From Flaccisagitta enflata (taxonomy: Eukaryota; Chaetognatha; Sagittoidea; Aphragmophora), in NCBI GenBank assembly GCA_965153355.1, contig OZ231128.1, positions 1,550,001 to 1,614,000 of the forward strand: a stretch of DNA of 64,000 bases, read 5' to 3'. The notes beneath the pieces are model-generated. The model ran no database searches, had not been told where the DNA came from, and worked only from the letters and a program-made list of their open reading frames with translations. Both the position numbers and the translations under genes were made by a program. Below, in pieces: positions 1 to 13,261 of the stretch; the stretch's first letter is position 1; each line of letters opens with the position of its first letter.

Positions 1-755
1 AGTAGTTCTGAGAACCTTCTATGTGTATGCAAAATTTAAACTCCCATACTTGAATTTTAAAGGAGTTATGGGATTTTGAAATTTTGAAAATTTTTGGTAA
101 AAAACATTTTTTTTATAAAATTTTTTTTTGTGAACCATTTTTCATGAAATTTCAAAGACAAACAAAATAATTGATATTTTTTTACTTCCAAAAAAAATTT
201 GGGCACTGCGACCCCTTAAAAAATTTTTTTTCTCAAAAATTGCTAAAATTGGCTATTTTTCTAGGTTGAATAAAAACTGCTCCTGTTATCCGATCAACTT
301 CATTTTTGGAGGGATTTTCAACCTACATCTGCAGAAACTATGTTTCAAATTTCAAGTAAATCGGTAAATTCGTTCTGGAGATATTCCAGTTCAAAGTGGG
401 AAGGGCGAGCTAAAATCACTGTTTCTATGGAATTTTAATGATAAGTCTTTATTGAGGTATGAATCATAAATGAATTGAGTTAAAAATCATTTTTTTTACA
501 AAGATATTTTAAAAAAACATTATCAAAGTAAATATTTTATTAATTTTTTCCTTAGCTGCTTTCTCCCCCATTTGTGTCACTCTAAAGGAAACCAACTGTT
601 TTGTACCTTTTCTTTAGACAGTAGAGAGCTCACTTTATTTTGTAATCATCACAATGTTAATTCATTCTTTTCCTTGATGTATACATGATACGTATACATG
701 CATTGTGCATTTCGCATTTCTCGAGCGCTGAAAGAGTCATTCATTATCAAGCATG
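1..755. other. Left flank, no gene recognised
   Basis: AT-rich sequence with many homopolymer runs. I see no coding potential, RNA gene or clear terminal repeat here. It may be host DNA or the outer part of the Polinton; the boundary could not be placed. Confidence 0.5.
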
Positions 756-758
756 GCC

Positions 759-1041
759 TCAATTTCTTGCCTTGATAAAGCGAGTGTGCTCATAGTATCC
801 GTCCTTGCTGGGATTAATGACCGAACCACCACGCCATGCTTGTTCTTCACTTGTAGCTTTTATTTCTGCCTGTACACTGAAATTCAGTGGTTTGGAAACA
901 TAATAAATTCTCAAGTCGGCTGAGCTTTTTGAGAACAGGTTGGTAGATGCCGGCACAAAGGTGACTCAAATATCATGACTTAATATCTGTAAAGCTTATT
1001 TGGTCGTTTGACACGCTACCAACAGCTTAATCATAATCATT

Positions 1042-1122
<81 letters not shown>

Positions 1123-1320
1123 TGTCTTTACAAGCATGTAATGTCGGCACCCACACAGACAAGTAAAATCGATTTTTAGCTTTTAACCAAGTGAAATCCC
1201 GTTATCTTCCACTGCTACGTCAGGCTCTTTGACAATGAAATTTGGATCATCGATAGAGTAGTAAAAGACATCGTGCTTAGAATGAGTTTTGAAGTGTTGG
1301 TCAAAATTGATAAGATCTTG
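759..1320 (-). CDS. Possible two-exon coding fragment, unknown product
   Basis: Two open stretches on the - strand join in phase. The first runs from 1320 (after a TAG acceptor) to 1188, before a GTTAAA donor. The second runs from 964 (after a GAG acceptor) to a TGA at 759-761. The intron holds the (CA)n tract. The residues look like a real protein (for example FYYSIDDPNF in the first part and SKSSADLRIYYV in the second), not a translated repeat. I do not recognise the family and found no first exon, so the 5' end is missing. It could be a further gene of the adjacent viral element, since it lies only about 650 bp outside the ATPase and points away from it, or a host exon pair. The acceptor of the second part is weak. 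Confidence 0.3.
1044..1118. repeat. (CA)n microsatellite
   Basis: Uninterrupted CA dinucleotide tract of about 75 bp, inside the putative - strand intron between 964 and 1188. Confidence 0.97.
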
Positions 1321-1964
1321 CTACTGATAAGGTGATTTCTTGCTAGGCTTGTGTAGTGTAGATTGTAGTGTCATTTAGTGAGTGAGGATATAATAATAAT
1401 AAATAAATAGAGGGCCGTGGTGGTCAGAAAAGGAAATTAAAGAGTAGAAAATTAGTCTGGGATGGGCAGAATGGGGAAGAAAATGTGGGAAAATATGGGT
1501 GGAAGATGGAATTTTGGTACGGGAAATACCCATAAAATGACCAAAAAATATATAATTTTTCTCCTTTTTTTTAGTAGTTTGTAGTGTCATTTAACCGGGT
1601 AGATAGTAAAGGGACAGTAAAGAGAGATAGAAATAACGAAAAAAATATGTAAAATAGGCTAAATGACATAATTAAGTTGTTAAAAAGCATAAAAAGTTTC
1701 TTAAAAGACACAATTAGAAATGGAAGTTTTAGGAAAGAAAAAGTTATTTTAAAATAATTTTAGTAATTTAAGTATTGAAAATACTCTTTTAAGGGAAAAA
1801 AATAGTAATTTAAGTTTTTTTTATCGTTTTTTCAAAATTACTATTTTTAATTTTTAAATGACTATGTTTTTGTATAAAAGAAATGATTTCTCGTATTATT
1901 TCATTATTTTTTCATATGAAAAAAATTTTTTTTTTCTCAATTTTTTTTCTTTTTGCATTTGAAA
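1321..1964. other. AT-rich region upstream of the packaging ATPase
   Basis: No reading frame of note. It contains long A and T runs and a repeated motif TAGTGTCATTTA (about 1369 and 1584). It should hold the promoter of the + strand gene run, but I cannot point to a specific element. It is also a candidate for the left edge of the integrated element. Confidence 0.4.
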
Positions 1965-2773
1965 ATGGCAGAATTAAAATCAAATGAAGAAGAAATATTT
2001 GTTGAAGGAATGAAATTTCCTGAAGGAACTCTGGCCTTAACATTTGGTCAATCTCAATCAGGAAAATCAACTTTGATGACGTAAGAATTTCTTAAATTAC
2101 TAAAAAAAGATAGAAAAAAATTTGTAAATACTAATTTTCCAAATATATTTCTGTATTTTGTAGAGTAATTTAATTTTTTTTATTTGTTAGGCAAATTTTG
2201 ATGGAGGCAAACTATCACTTTGAGACACCAATAACAAGACTCATCGTCGTCTCTCGGTTTAAGGATGACAACATCAAGATGCTGGAAAAGAAATATGGAA
2301 AAATTTCAATTTTTTTTGAAAAAATCCCATTAGATCTCGAGAGCTATTTAATTCCCGGAGCATGTTTATTCATAGATGATATGGAAACAGAATTAACTAG
2401 TGATAAAGATGTAATCAAGGTCATTTTAAAATGTGCATTTTACTATGTGCATCACTATCGTATTTACTGCAACATTATTTTTCAATCTATGAATATATTT
2501 TATGCCTCATCAAAGCTTCATCAGTTAGTCCACCAAGCAAATGCATTGATTCTTTTTAGGTCTGCGAATTTGTTCAGTATGGTAAAAAAAGTTTTAAATT
2601 CTTTTAATTTGAAGCTCAAGTCTGGTGAAACTCTTTTTGAAACTTTCAAAGAATACTGTGCGGGTAAAAAAAATCGCTACATTATCATCCTTGTTCATCC
2701 AAAATTAGAGAAACCTGTAGTTGCTTCTTCCATTTTGTATTCAGATATTGAACCATATATTGTATTTACATAG
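1965..2773 (+). CDS. Polinton A32/FtsK-like genome packaging ATPase, two exons
   Basis: Exons 1965-2080 and 2191-2773 (GTAAGA donor, TTGTTAG acceptor, phase 2) give 232 residues. The first exon holds the Walker A loop GQSQSGKST (residues 28-36, Lys34). The second holds a hydrophobic strand ending in LFIDD (Asp101, Asp102) as Walker B. Length and motif spacing fit the small packaging ATPases of Polintons, virophages and adenovirus-like elements, which pump the genome into preformed capsids. The ATG at 1965 is the first in-frame Met and lies just after a T-rich leader. The intron falls directly after the nucleotide-binding loop, so the second exon alone would be inactive. The next gene starts 2 bp after the stop, a compact viral arrangement. 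Confident on family; splice sites are by eye. Confidence 0.9.
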
Positions 2774-2775
2774 GT

Positions 2776-3114
2776 ATGTCTCTGTGTACAGATAAGAATT
2801 TGAAAGATTTGAAAAAGGCTTATAAAAAAAGAAGAATTTTCAAAATTGAACTAAGTGAAGACACATTTACATTAATTTGTGAAATATTAAAGAATCTAAA
2901 TGAAAAGAAGAGATTCAGAAGATGTCTTCCAAAAGACCTAATTAAAAAAAAAAAGAAATTTGATAAATTCATTGACAAGATCATTGATAGAAAAACAGAT
3001 GTTGAAATGAGGAAAAAGATGTTCACTGAATTAAGCAAGTCATCATTTAAAAAGTGGATTTTTGAACTGATCAAGTCGTTTTACAAACGTTGCTTGAATG
3101 TTATGAATGAATAA
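2776..3114 (+). CDS. Small basic protein with Polinton-like pattern, function unknown
   Basis: 112 residues, strongly basic and helical. The central part (LICEILKNLN, then a basic run, then KKKKKFDKFIDKI, then FELIKSF near the end) follows the pattern of a short protein often seen beside capsid and integrase genes in animal Polintons: a Leu-Cys-Glu helix, an Asn-containing turn, a lysine/arginine helix and a hydrophobic tail. That resemblance is from memory of the family, not a search. It lies 2 bp after the ATPase stop and 2 bp before the next start, so it is probably co-expressed with both. A role in virion assembly or DNA binding is inference only. Confidence 0.65.
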   Translation: MSLCTDKNLKDLKKAYKKRRIFKIELSEDTFTLICEILKNLNEKKRFRRCLPKDLIKKKKKFDKFIDKIIDRKTDVEMRKKMFTELSKSSFKKWIFELIKSFYKRCLNVMNE

Positions 3115-3116
3115 CA

Positions 3117-4079
3117 ATGGAATCTGCCTATACATCTCACATAAAGGCATCACATTTGAAATCTTTGATTCAGTCTGAAGGCAATTGCCAGGAAAAGTTA
3201 TCAAAAATCTCAGAGCTGGTAGGGTTGCCGGGTCCAGTTGATGATAAAGAAAGTACAATTAACAATGAGACAGGGTCACAGGTCAATGAAGTTGAAGAAG
3301 CAGAACGTCAAAAGTTAGAAAGAAGGGAAGAATGCTACAAGAAAATTCTAGAGGGATTATCTGGGAAGAATGAAAAATTGGCAAGAGGATTACTTCAAAG
3401 AATTGAAACATGTCAAAATCTCTCATTTGATTACGGAACATTAGAAATATCTATCAATGGAATCAGAAAAAGTAATTCTAGTATTCGGTCACTTATTCAT
3501 CGCATGATTACTGTCGCAAGTCCACAATTACCAATTTGTTTAACTGAATTTATTAATGGATTGATTGATAATTCCGTACCAATTTCTTTCTACCAGAATG
3601 CAGATTGTCTTCAGATCAGATTATCTCTGATTAATATCAAAAAGAATGGTCAATTATCTAATGATAATGCAGTAGAAAATGTGAATAACATTGAAGAAGG
3701 AGGTAATCAAATCAATACCGCCCCCCCTCCAGCATCAGGGGAAGAAGGAGTTGCTACAGTAAGGAATAATGAGGCTTCTGAAACATCACCACCTGTTGAG
3801 TTAAAATCTATAAGAAAAAGGAGTCGGGTGGAAGATGCAGATGACCAGGAGTTAGAGAGAGATAGGAAAAGAGTGAAATTTGAAGAAAGTGACGCAAAAT
3901 TTGATGGCAAAGTAAATAAAAAAAAAAGAGCAAGGGAAATCGATGAAGAAGAAGAAAAAAACGAGAAGCCTGAAAATAAAAAGAAAAAAACAGCTGCAAA
4001 AAAAGTAAAAGCTACTGGAACAAGGAGATCTAAAAGATTACAGTTGAAAGAAGAAATTGCAAGTGATTGGGTTAGTTGA
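3117..4079 (+). CDS. Polinton-associated protein with basic tail, function unknown
   Basis: 320 residues in three parts. The N-terminal third is variable and charged. The middle (about residues 70-165) has helices such as KLARGLLQRIE followed by LTEFINGLIDN. A low-complexity Glu/Lys-rich tail (about 225-320) carries several basic clusters that could act as nuclear localisation signals. The middle part resembles a conserved Polinton protein in which a leucine-rich helix precedes a Pro-x-x-x-x-x-Phe segment; this is a memory-based match of moderate strength. It is not the adenain-like protease: no His/Asp-Glu/Cys arrangement is apparent. It begins 2 bp after the preceding stop and ends 8 bp before the integrase ATG. 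Confidence 0.6.
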   Translation: MESAYTSHIKASHLKSLIQSEGNCQEKLSKISELVGLPGPVDDKESTINNETGSQVNEVEEAERQKLERREECYKKILEGLSGKNEKLARGLLQRIETCQNLSFDYGTLEISINGIRKSNSSIRSLIHRMITVASPQLPICLTEFINGLIDNSVPISFYQNADCLQIRLSLINIKKNGQLSNDNAVENVNNIEEGGNQINTAPPPASGEEGVATVRNNEASETSPPVELKSIRKRSRVEDADDQELERDRKRVKFEESDAKFDGKVNKKKRAREIDEEEEKNEKPENKKKKTAAKKVKATGTRRSKRLQLKEEIASDWVS

Positions 4080-4087
4080 AAGACAAA

Positions 4088-5239
4088 ATGGAAAAGCTTA
4101 AGAATGCTTGGACAGATAGCAACAGTGACATTTTTCATAACAAGAATGTAAATGATATCAAGGATTTTTGTTTTCAAAATGGCATAGATATAAGCAAAAA
4201 AGAGATAAAAACTTTTCTTGATGGTACAGAAAGTGGAAACATAAAGTTTGAAAATGTAAACAATAAACAAGTCTCAGAAGTTAGCAAAGAATTTACTTTA
4301 AGAGGAAAATTTTTCAGTCAACTACACACTGATGTGATACACTTATCAAAGAAGATGAAATACAACACAAATATGAGATACTTAGTAGTCCTAATTTGTG
4401 CGCTAAGTAAGTACACCTTATTGGCCCCTTTATTTGACTTAAAATATAAGTCAATGGAAAAAGCACTCACTAGCATTTTTCAGAGAATTAAGGAAATTTA
4501 TCCAAAGTTTGATAGGTTCACACTGTACTCAGATGGTGGTGGGGAGTACAAAAGTGCCAAGGTAGCAGCCCTCACAGCTAGTTTTGGCGGAAAAATAAAT
4601 ATAATTTCAAAACGTCCTTATAGACAGTCTATAGGTTCTGGAATAATAGAAAGAGCCAATCGCACGGTAAGGATGTTCTATGAGCTAGAGTTTGCTGAAA
4701 ACAAATCATTGCCGTATTTACAAAAACTGAGAAATGTGGAGAGGAGCCTAAACCAACGGAAAACTTATTTAGGAGTCAGCCCTGAGGATTGTTTAAGATC
4801 AAGGCCTATGGATATAGTTATGCTAAATAGAGCAAAAAAGATACAGAGAAGAAAACACTTTCGCAATGCCTTGCATGAAAAAAAAAAACTTCCTATTGGG
4901 ACAATTGTTCGCATTCATATGCTCACAAAAAAAGATATACCAAGTTCTGTGAAAGAATCATATACTCATAAAAGGCTCAGTGAACCTTATATCATAACTG
5001 ATTATGACACTTCAAGAGAACTAGTTTATTATATATTAAGTGATATTTTTTTATTTAAAAGGTTGTATGGGACGTTTTCACTACCTGAATTACAGGTTGT
5101 TAATTTAGACTTATTTCAAGTTATTGCTAAGGAAGAGAAACGATTAAAGGAAATTGTTAGTTATTCTGGTGAAATGGTCATTTATAAAGCTCATTATAAT
5201 GATTTGAATTTTATTGCTAATAAAAAGATTTTTGAATGA
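4088..5239 (+). CDS. Retroviral-type (rve) DDE integrase of a Polinton
   Basis: 383 residues from the first ATG at 4088; a frame extension to 4076 has no ATG. The RNase-H-fold core shows all three acidic residues: Asp82 in QLHTDVIHL, Asp149 in LYSDGGGEY and Glu188 in GIIERANRT. The last two are 39 apart, as in retroviral and Polinton integrases. The following NQRKTYLGVSPED and a C-terminal part with GTIVRIHML and KRLSEPYIITDY match the integrase DNA-binding tail. It would insert the linear element into host chromosomes in the nucleus with a short target duplication. No zinc-binding HHCC domain is obvious upstream. Intact catalytic triad and open frame argue that the copy is young or maintained. 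Confidence 0.93.
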   Translation: MEKLKNAWTDSNSDIFHNKNVNDIKDFCFQNGIDISKKEIKTFLDGTESGNIKFENVNNKQVSEVSKEFTLRGKFFSQLHTDVIHLSKKMKYNTNMRYLVVLICALSKYTLLAPLFDLKYKSMEKALTSIFQRIKEIYPKFDRFTLYSDGGGEYKSAKVAALTASFGGKINIISKRPYRQSIGSGIIERANRTVRMFYELEFAENKSLPYLQKLRNVERSLNQRKTYLGVSPEDCLRSRPMDIVMLNRAKKIQRRKHFRNALHEKKKLPIGTIVRIHMLTKKDIPSSVKESYTHKRLSEPYIITDYDTSRELVYYILSDIFLFKRLYGTFSLPELQVVNLDLFQVIAKEEKRLKEIVSYSGEMVIYKAHYNDLNFIANKKIFE

Positions 5240-5254
5240 TTTATTTAGGGAATC

Positions 5255-6136
5255 ATGGATATGTATGAAGCTGATACAAAATATGAACTTCAGTTGAAGA
5301 CTAATATGAAACAATGTGAATATGTGGGTTCTGGCAGATTTGAATTTGACTTGGATTATGTGGAAATGAAAAATGAACACAAATTTGAAATTTCCTTAAA
5401 AAACTTGGAAGTGCCAAGGATGAGAAAAAAATTGAAATTTGAAGCATACATAGGAAAGTTTTATGAAAATTTCTCCAAGGAAAAAATGATGAAATCATTT
5501 GTTGTGACCTATGAAAATCACCAGGAATTGGCAGAAACGTTGGAGATAATTCTGAATCAAAATTTCATTTTGAATGCCAGTATTTGTCTGAACTTTGACA
5601 GCAGACATAGTAATCATGAATGTGATTCGAGTGACATTTTTAAGAATGCCCAAAAAATAAGTTTGACATTTAAAAACGATCGTTTTTTTTTGTACTTGGG
5701 CTCAAATGTCGTCGTGTATATGAGTCCTAACTTTGCCCAATGTTTAGGATTGCAAAATGAATTAGATGGTCGCACAAGCGCGGAAATAGGAGGTGGTTAT
5801 GTGCGGTTATCTAGACCATGTTATGTTTCAAGTCAAAAAGTTCCCTTTTTAAGTGACAAGGATACTAGAGTAAATGTGGTTTTGCATGATAGCATAAGTC
5901 AATATGTTCGCGTATGTAATGGTGAAATTTGGCCAATTATGTATTCTGGTTCAGTGAATGGTAATCATGTTGGAGAAAAAGATAAGCTTTTGTGTATGAA
6001 AAAGATGACAACAAAATGTAATCATAGATTTTGTGTGGGTTTTTATAATGGGAATATGGAGCCGTTTAGATGTAGTCATGAAGAAGTTATTTCAAGTAAT
6101 CCATTTTCTTTTACTCTTGTGTTTATTAGAAGATGA
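5255..6136 (+). CDS. Penton / minor capsid protein of a Polinton
   Basis: 293 residues with the organisation of Polinton minor capsid proteins: an N-terminal beta region, the helix ENHQELAETLEIIL (about residues 90-103), a strand pair ending in the diagnostic MSPNFAQCLGL (about 150-160), and a C-terminal strand run SNPFSFTLVFIRR at the very end. In the family this single-jelly-roll protein forms the pentameric vertices of the capsid. It starts 15 bp after the integrase stop and is followed by a 32-bp gap. Assignment rests on the helix, the Leu-Gly-Leu/Phe motif and the terminal beta strand, which I recognise from the family; overall identity must be low. Confidence 0.8.
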   Translation: MDMYEADTKYELQLKTNMKQCEYVGSGRFEFDLDYVEMKNEHKFEISLKNLEVPRMRKKLKFEAYIGKFYENFSKEKMMKSFVVTYENHQELAETLEIILNQNFILNASICLNFDSRHSNHECDSSDIFKNAQKISLTFKNDRFFLYLGSNVVVYMSPNFAQCLGLQNELDGRTSAEIGGGYVRLSRPCYVSSQKVPFLSDKDTRVNVVLHDSISQYVRVCNGEIWPIMYSGSVNGNHVGEKDKLLCMKKMTTKCNHRFCVGFYNGNMEPFRCSHEEVISSNPFSFTLVFIRR

Positions 6137-6168
6137 TAATGATTTTATTTTTTGTCTAGATTACTAAG

Positions 6169-6579
6169 ATGAACATGACATCCCTACCTGAAAAATTAGT
6201 TGATGATTTAAGTCATCAATTCTCTACAAGTCTGGAACCTTATGATTTTAAGAAGAGCGAAATTCTTGAAGTAGAAAAAGACTACAAGGAAACTGAATTG
6301 AAACAGAAGAAAGGAAAAAAAACTGCTACTAAAAAGAAGAAAAAGGAAATCAAAAAAAAACCGACAAAGAAAAATGAAGCGCCACCTGCCAAGAAGAAAA
6401 AGAAAGAAGAAAAAGAAAAAGATAAAGAAAAAGAAAAAAAAAAAGAAAAAAATTTGAAAAGAAAAAGAAGTGAAAGTAGTTCTGGTAGTTGTTCAAGTGA
6501 TGATATTTCGAGTTTGTCATCCAGTAGCTTATCAACCTTGTCTAGTGATGAAAGTTCAGATTATGAAAGTGATGATTAA
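6169..6579 (+). CDS. Lysine-rich, serine-tailed protein
   Basis: 136 residues. Residues 1-40 are ordinary. Residues about 42-104 are almost entirely Lys and Glu with Pro/Ala-Lys patches, and the tail (about 105-136) is Ser/Asp-rich. Composition suggests a disordered nucleic-acid-binding or nuclear protein, perhaps packaged with DNA, with a phosphorylatable acidic tail. No family can be named. The start ATG at 6169 lies 32 bp after the penton stop. The coding region itself is A-rich and would be prone to slippage. Confidence 0.6.
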   Translation: MNMTSLPEKLVDDLSHQFSTSLEPYDFKKSEILEVEKDYKETELKQKKGKKTATKKKKKEIKKKPTKKNEAPPAKKKKKEEKEKDKEKEKKKEKNLKRKRSESSSGSCSSDDISSLSSSSLSTLSSDESSDYESDD

Positions 6580-6583
6580 ATAA

Positions 6584-7918
6584 ATGTTTTTAAATATTTC
6601 AGGTAGTTTAAAGAAAAGGAGATATATGAAAATGGATTTGAAATTCTTCTATCAAGATAATATTTGTAGAAACTTGATGTCTGATATAAAGGAAGTAAGA
6701 AAAGAGGTTGAGCAGTCGAGTAAAGACTCTGAGATGGAGAGAGAAAGATTTGGAGATGGAGAGACCAGCATGCCCTCACTTTCCATTGGAGAGATGGAGA
6801 GAGAGAGAAAGAGAGATGGAGAGAATAGGATGCCTTCGTCTTATGGTGGAGAGATGGAGAGAGAGACACAGAGAGGTGGAGAGAATGGGATTCCTCTGCT
6901 CTTTGGCGGAGAGATGGAGAGAGAGAAAAGGAGAGATGAAGAGAATGTGATTCCTCTGCTCTTTCGCGGAGAGATGGAGAGAGAGAAAAGGAGAGATGGA
7001 GAGAATGGGATTCCTCTGCTCTTTGGCGAAGAGATGGAGAGAGAGAAAAGGAGAGATGGAGAGACTGGGATTCCTCTGCTTTCTGGTGGAGAGATGGAGA
7101 GAGAGAAAAGGAAAGATGGAGAGAATGGGATTTCTTTGCTTCCCGGTGGAGAGATGGAGAGAGATAGGAGAGATGGAGAGAATGGCATGATTGCAGGATG
7201 GGATGGAGAGATGGTGAGAGAGAAACAGAGAGAAGGAGAGAATGGCGTGGCTGAAGGATGGGGTGGAGAGATGATGAGGGAGAGACAGAGAGATGGAGAG
7301 AAAGGCATGAGAGAGAAACAGAGAGAAGGAGAGAATGGCGTGGCTGAAGGATGGGGTGGAGAGATGATGAGGGAGAGACAGAGAGATGGAGAGAAAGGCA
7401 TGGCTGAAGGATGGGGTGGAGAGATGGTGAGGGAGAGGCAGAGAGATGGAGAGAAAGGCATGATGGCAGCATCTGGTGGAGATATTGAAGATGGAGAATT
7501 GATGGAGGAGTCGGAGACTTCAGATGGAGAGATGACTATCACTGGTGAGATAGAGGTGATGGACATAGTGGAGTTGAGTAAACGGCTAAGGATGTTGGAA
7601 AAATGCTACGACATTTTGGAAAATCGGGTTTTCAAATGTGAAAACAGCATTTTGCCAATTCAGAATTCGCGATCATCTCAGAAAAAAATCACCAAGGAGG
7701 AAATGATGGACTGTATGAAAAGTGCCGTTCTGAGTCTTGGCACCGAGAAATACGGCATTTCAAAAAATCAAATGAAGAAATACGTTGGAGATACTTTGGG
7801 TATAGAACTGGGTAAAAGTAGTTATTACTCAAAAAAATTTTCAATTTTGTTGAAAAAAGCAATCACTGAAAATTTGATAGTTTTCGACGGATGTCATGGG
7901 TTGTACACTTTGCCATGA
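6584..7918 (+). CDS. Repeat protein with C-terminal linker-histone (H15)-like winged helix
   Basis: 444 residues. After about 50 ordinary residues comes a run of 20-residue repeats (about 50-300), each starting GEMERE or similar and ending with a short hydrophobic patch such as IPLLFG. A short coiled coil follows (LSKRLRMLEKCYDILENR). Residues 367-444 resemble the globular domain of linker histones: a first helix MMDCMKSAVLSL, a Gly-Ile-Ser turn, the helix NQMKKYVGD, an aromatic-Ser segment with FSILLKKAITENL, and the closing beta wing GLYTLP. That order and the terminal Gly-x-Tyr-x-Leu match H1/H5. It would bind DNA or chromatin; whether for genome compaction in virions or chromatin tethering is unknown. 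The start may be internal (Met at 6626), because TTTCAG precedes that segment and could be an acceptor. Confidence 0.6.
   Translation: MFLNISGSLKKRRYMKMDLKFFYQDNICRNLMSDIKEVRKEVEQSSKDSEMERERFGDGETSMPSLSIGEMERERKRDGENRMPSSYGGEMERETQRGGENGIPLLFGGEMEREKRRDEENVIPLLFRGEMEREKRRDGENGIPLLFGEEMEREKRRDGETGIPLLSGGEMEREKRKDGENGISLLPGGEMERDRRDGENGMIAGWDGEMVREKQREGENGVAEGWGGEMMRERQRDGEKGMREKQREGENGVAEGWGGEMMRERQRDGEKGMAEGWGGEMVRERQRDGEKGMMAASGGDIEDGELMEESETSDGEMTITGEIEVMDIVELSKRLRMLEKCYDILENRVFKCENSILPIQNSRSSQKKITKEEMMDCMKSAVLSLGTEKYGISKNQMKKYVGDTLGIELGKSSYYSKKFSILLKKAITENLIVFDGCHGLYTLP
6730..7475 (+). repeat. 60-bp in-frame tandem repeat inside the coding region
   Basis: About twelve units of roughly 60 bp, each with GAGATGGAGAGAGA followed by a hydrophobic-coding patch. 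Because 60 is divisible by three, unit number can change without breaking the frame. A duplicated block with CATGAGAGAGAAACAG near 7306 shows recent unit gain. The repeats look grown from a GA-rich seed like the (GA)n tracts elsewhere in the element. Confidence 0.9.
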
Positions 7919-8070
7919 AAAAAATTGATTATTTTGATTTAGTATCTTTTTAATTTGTGATATAGTTAGCTTTTTAGTATGTATATATAATTGATTATGT
8001 GTAATAGGGAGTTATATTTCATGAATTAAGATTTTTTGGTGTTAATAGGTTATTTAAAGGTAAAAAAACC

Positions 8071-12613
<4,543 letters not shown>

Positions 12614-12988
12614 AAGATAAAATATACCATGCTAATGCCACCTTCCGATCGCCAAAATGAATGAGACAAACAGTTTTGATTAAAGGAAGGGGCAAACAAT
12701 GGTTTTTTGTCACGAAATGATGTAAAGATGTTATTGTACAAATATTGTGCAGATTTTGGGGCAATAGCTCGGGGTGATATGGGGTTTAGGATGGGGATTG
12801 TAATGCAAGGGGATGGTTGTAGGGTATAATTTAGGGGCATGGGATGGGTTGGGTTCGCTAAGGGATGATTGTTGTCGAGATATTGACATAAAATTGCTAT
12901 GAAACATGTCGCATTCATAAAAATGTTATGTTTTTTTTCACTAGATCAAACTAAATTGAAACTTTTGAATAAGAAAAGAGACTAGATA
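12614..12988. other. Gap between capsid and core genes
   Basis: 375 bp without a convincing coding frame. The segment 12620-12910 is moderately GC-richer than its neighbours. The last 80 bp are AT-rich and presumably hold the leader of the core protein gene. Confidence 0.4.
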
Positions 12989-13180
12989 ATGGCTAAAAGA
13001 AGAAAAAGATTAACTCGTGATCATTTGGGTCGTTTTCGGGCTGGTACATCTGTCACCCGTTTGAGACGTGCCAAAAGGAGAATAGGAGGAAGGAGGAGGA
13101 GAAGAAGAAGAGGAGGAAAAAGAAGAAGAAGAAGAAGGTCGAGGGGAAATCGAGTGCTTGAATTCTATAAATGTCATTAA
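12989..13180 (+). CDS. Arginine-rich core protein, adenovirus pVII/mu-like
   Basis: 63 residues, about half Arg or Lys. It begins AKRRKRLTRDHLGRFRAG, then a short Ser/Thr-Val stretch, then two blocks of consecutive arginines separated by Gly-Gly, and ends in an ordinary tail (VLEFYKCH). Composition and size fit the protamine-like proteins that condense DNA inside adenovirus particles and are present in several adintovirus-like elements. Residues RFRAGTS could be a processing or DNA-contact segment; no processing-site consensus is certain. It is the last gene of the + strand run and converges on the polymerase gene with 81 bp between them. The GGAGGAAGAAG-type repeats make length variation likely. 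Confidence 0.7.
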   Translation: MAKRRKRLTRDHLGRFRAGTSVTRLRRAKRRIGGRRRRRRRGGKRRRRRRSRGNRVLEFYKCH

Positions 13181-13261
13181 AAATGATAGAAATAATGCAA
13201 GATTATATATATATATCAACAGGAGGAGAATTTATGCCACAACTCATTATCAAACGGTTGG

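Noticed and set aside
3707-4270. 187-residue Phe/Ser-rich - strand frame
   Set aside because: Antisense of the Lys/Glu-rich tail of the 3117-4079 gene.
6576-7566. 298- and 241-residue - strand frames opposite the repeat protein
   Set aside because: Ser/Leu/Pro-rich mirror of the GA-rich coding repeat; the + strand frame continues into a folded domain, these do not.
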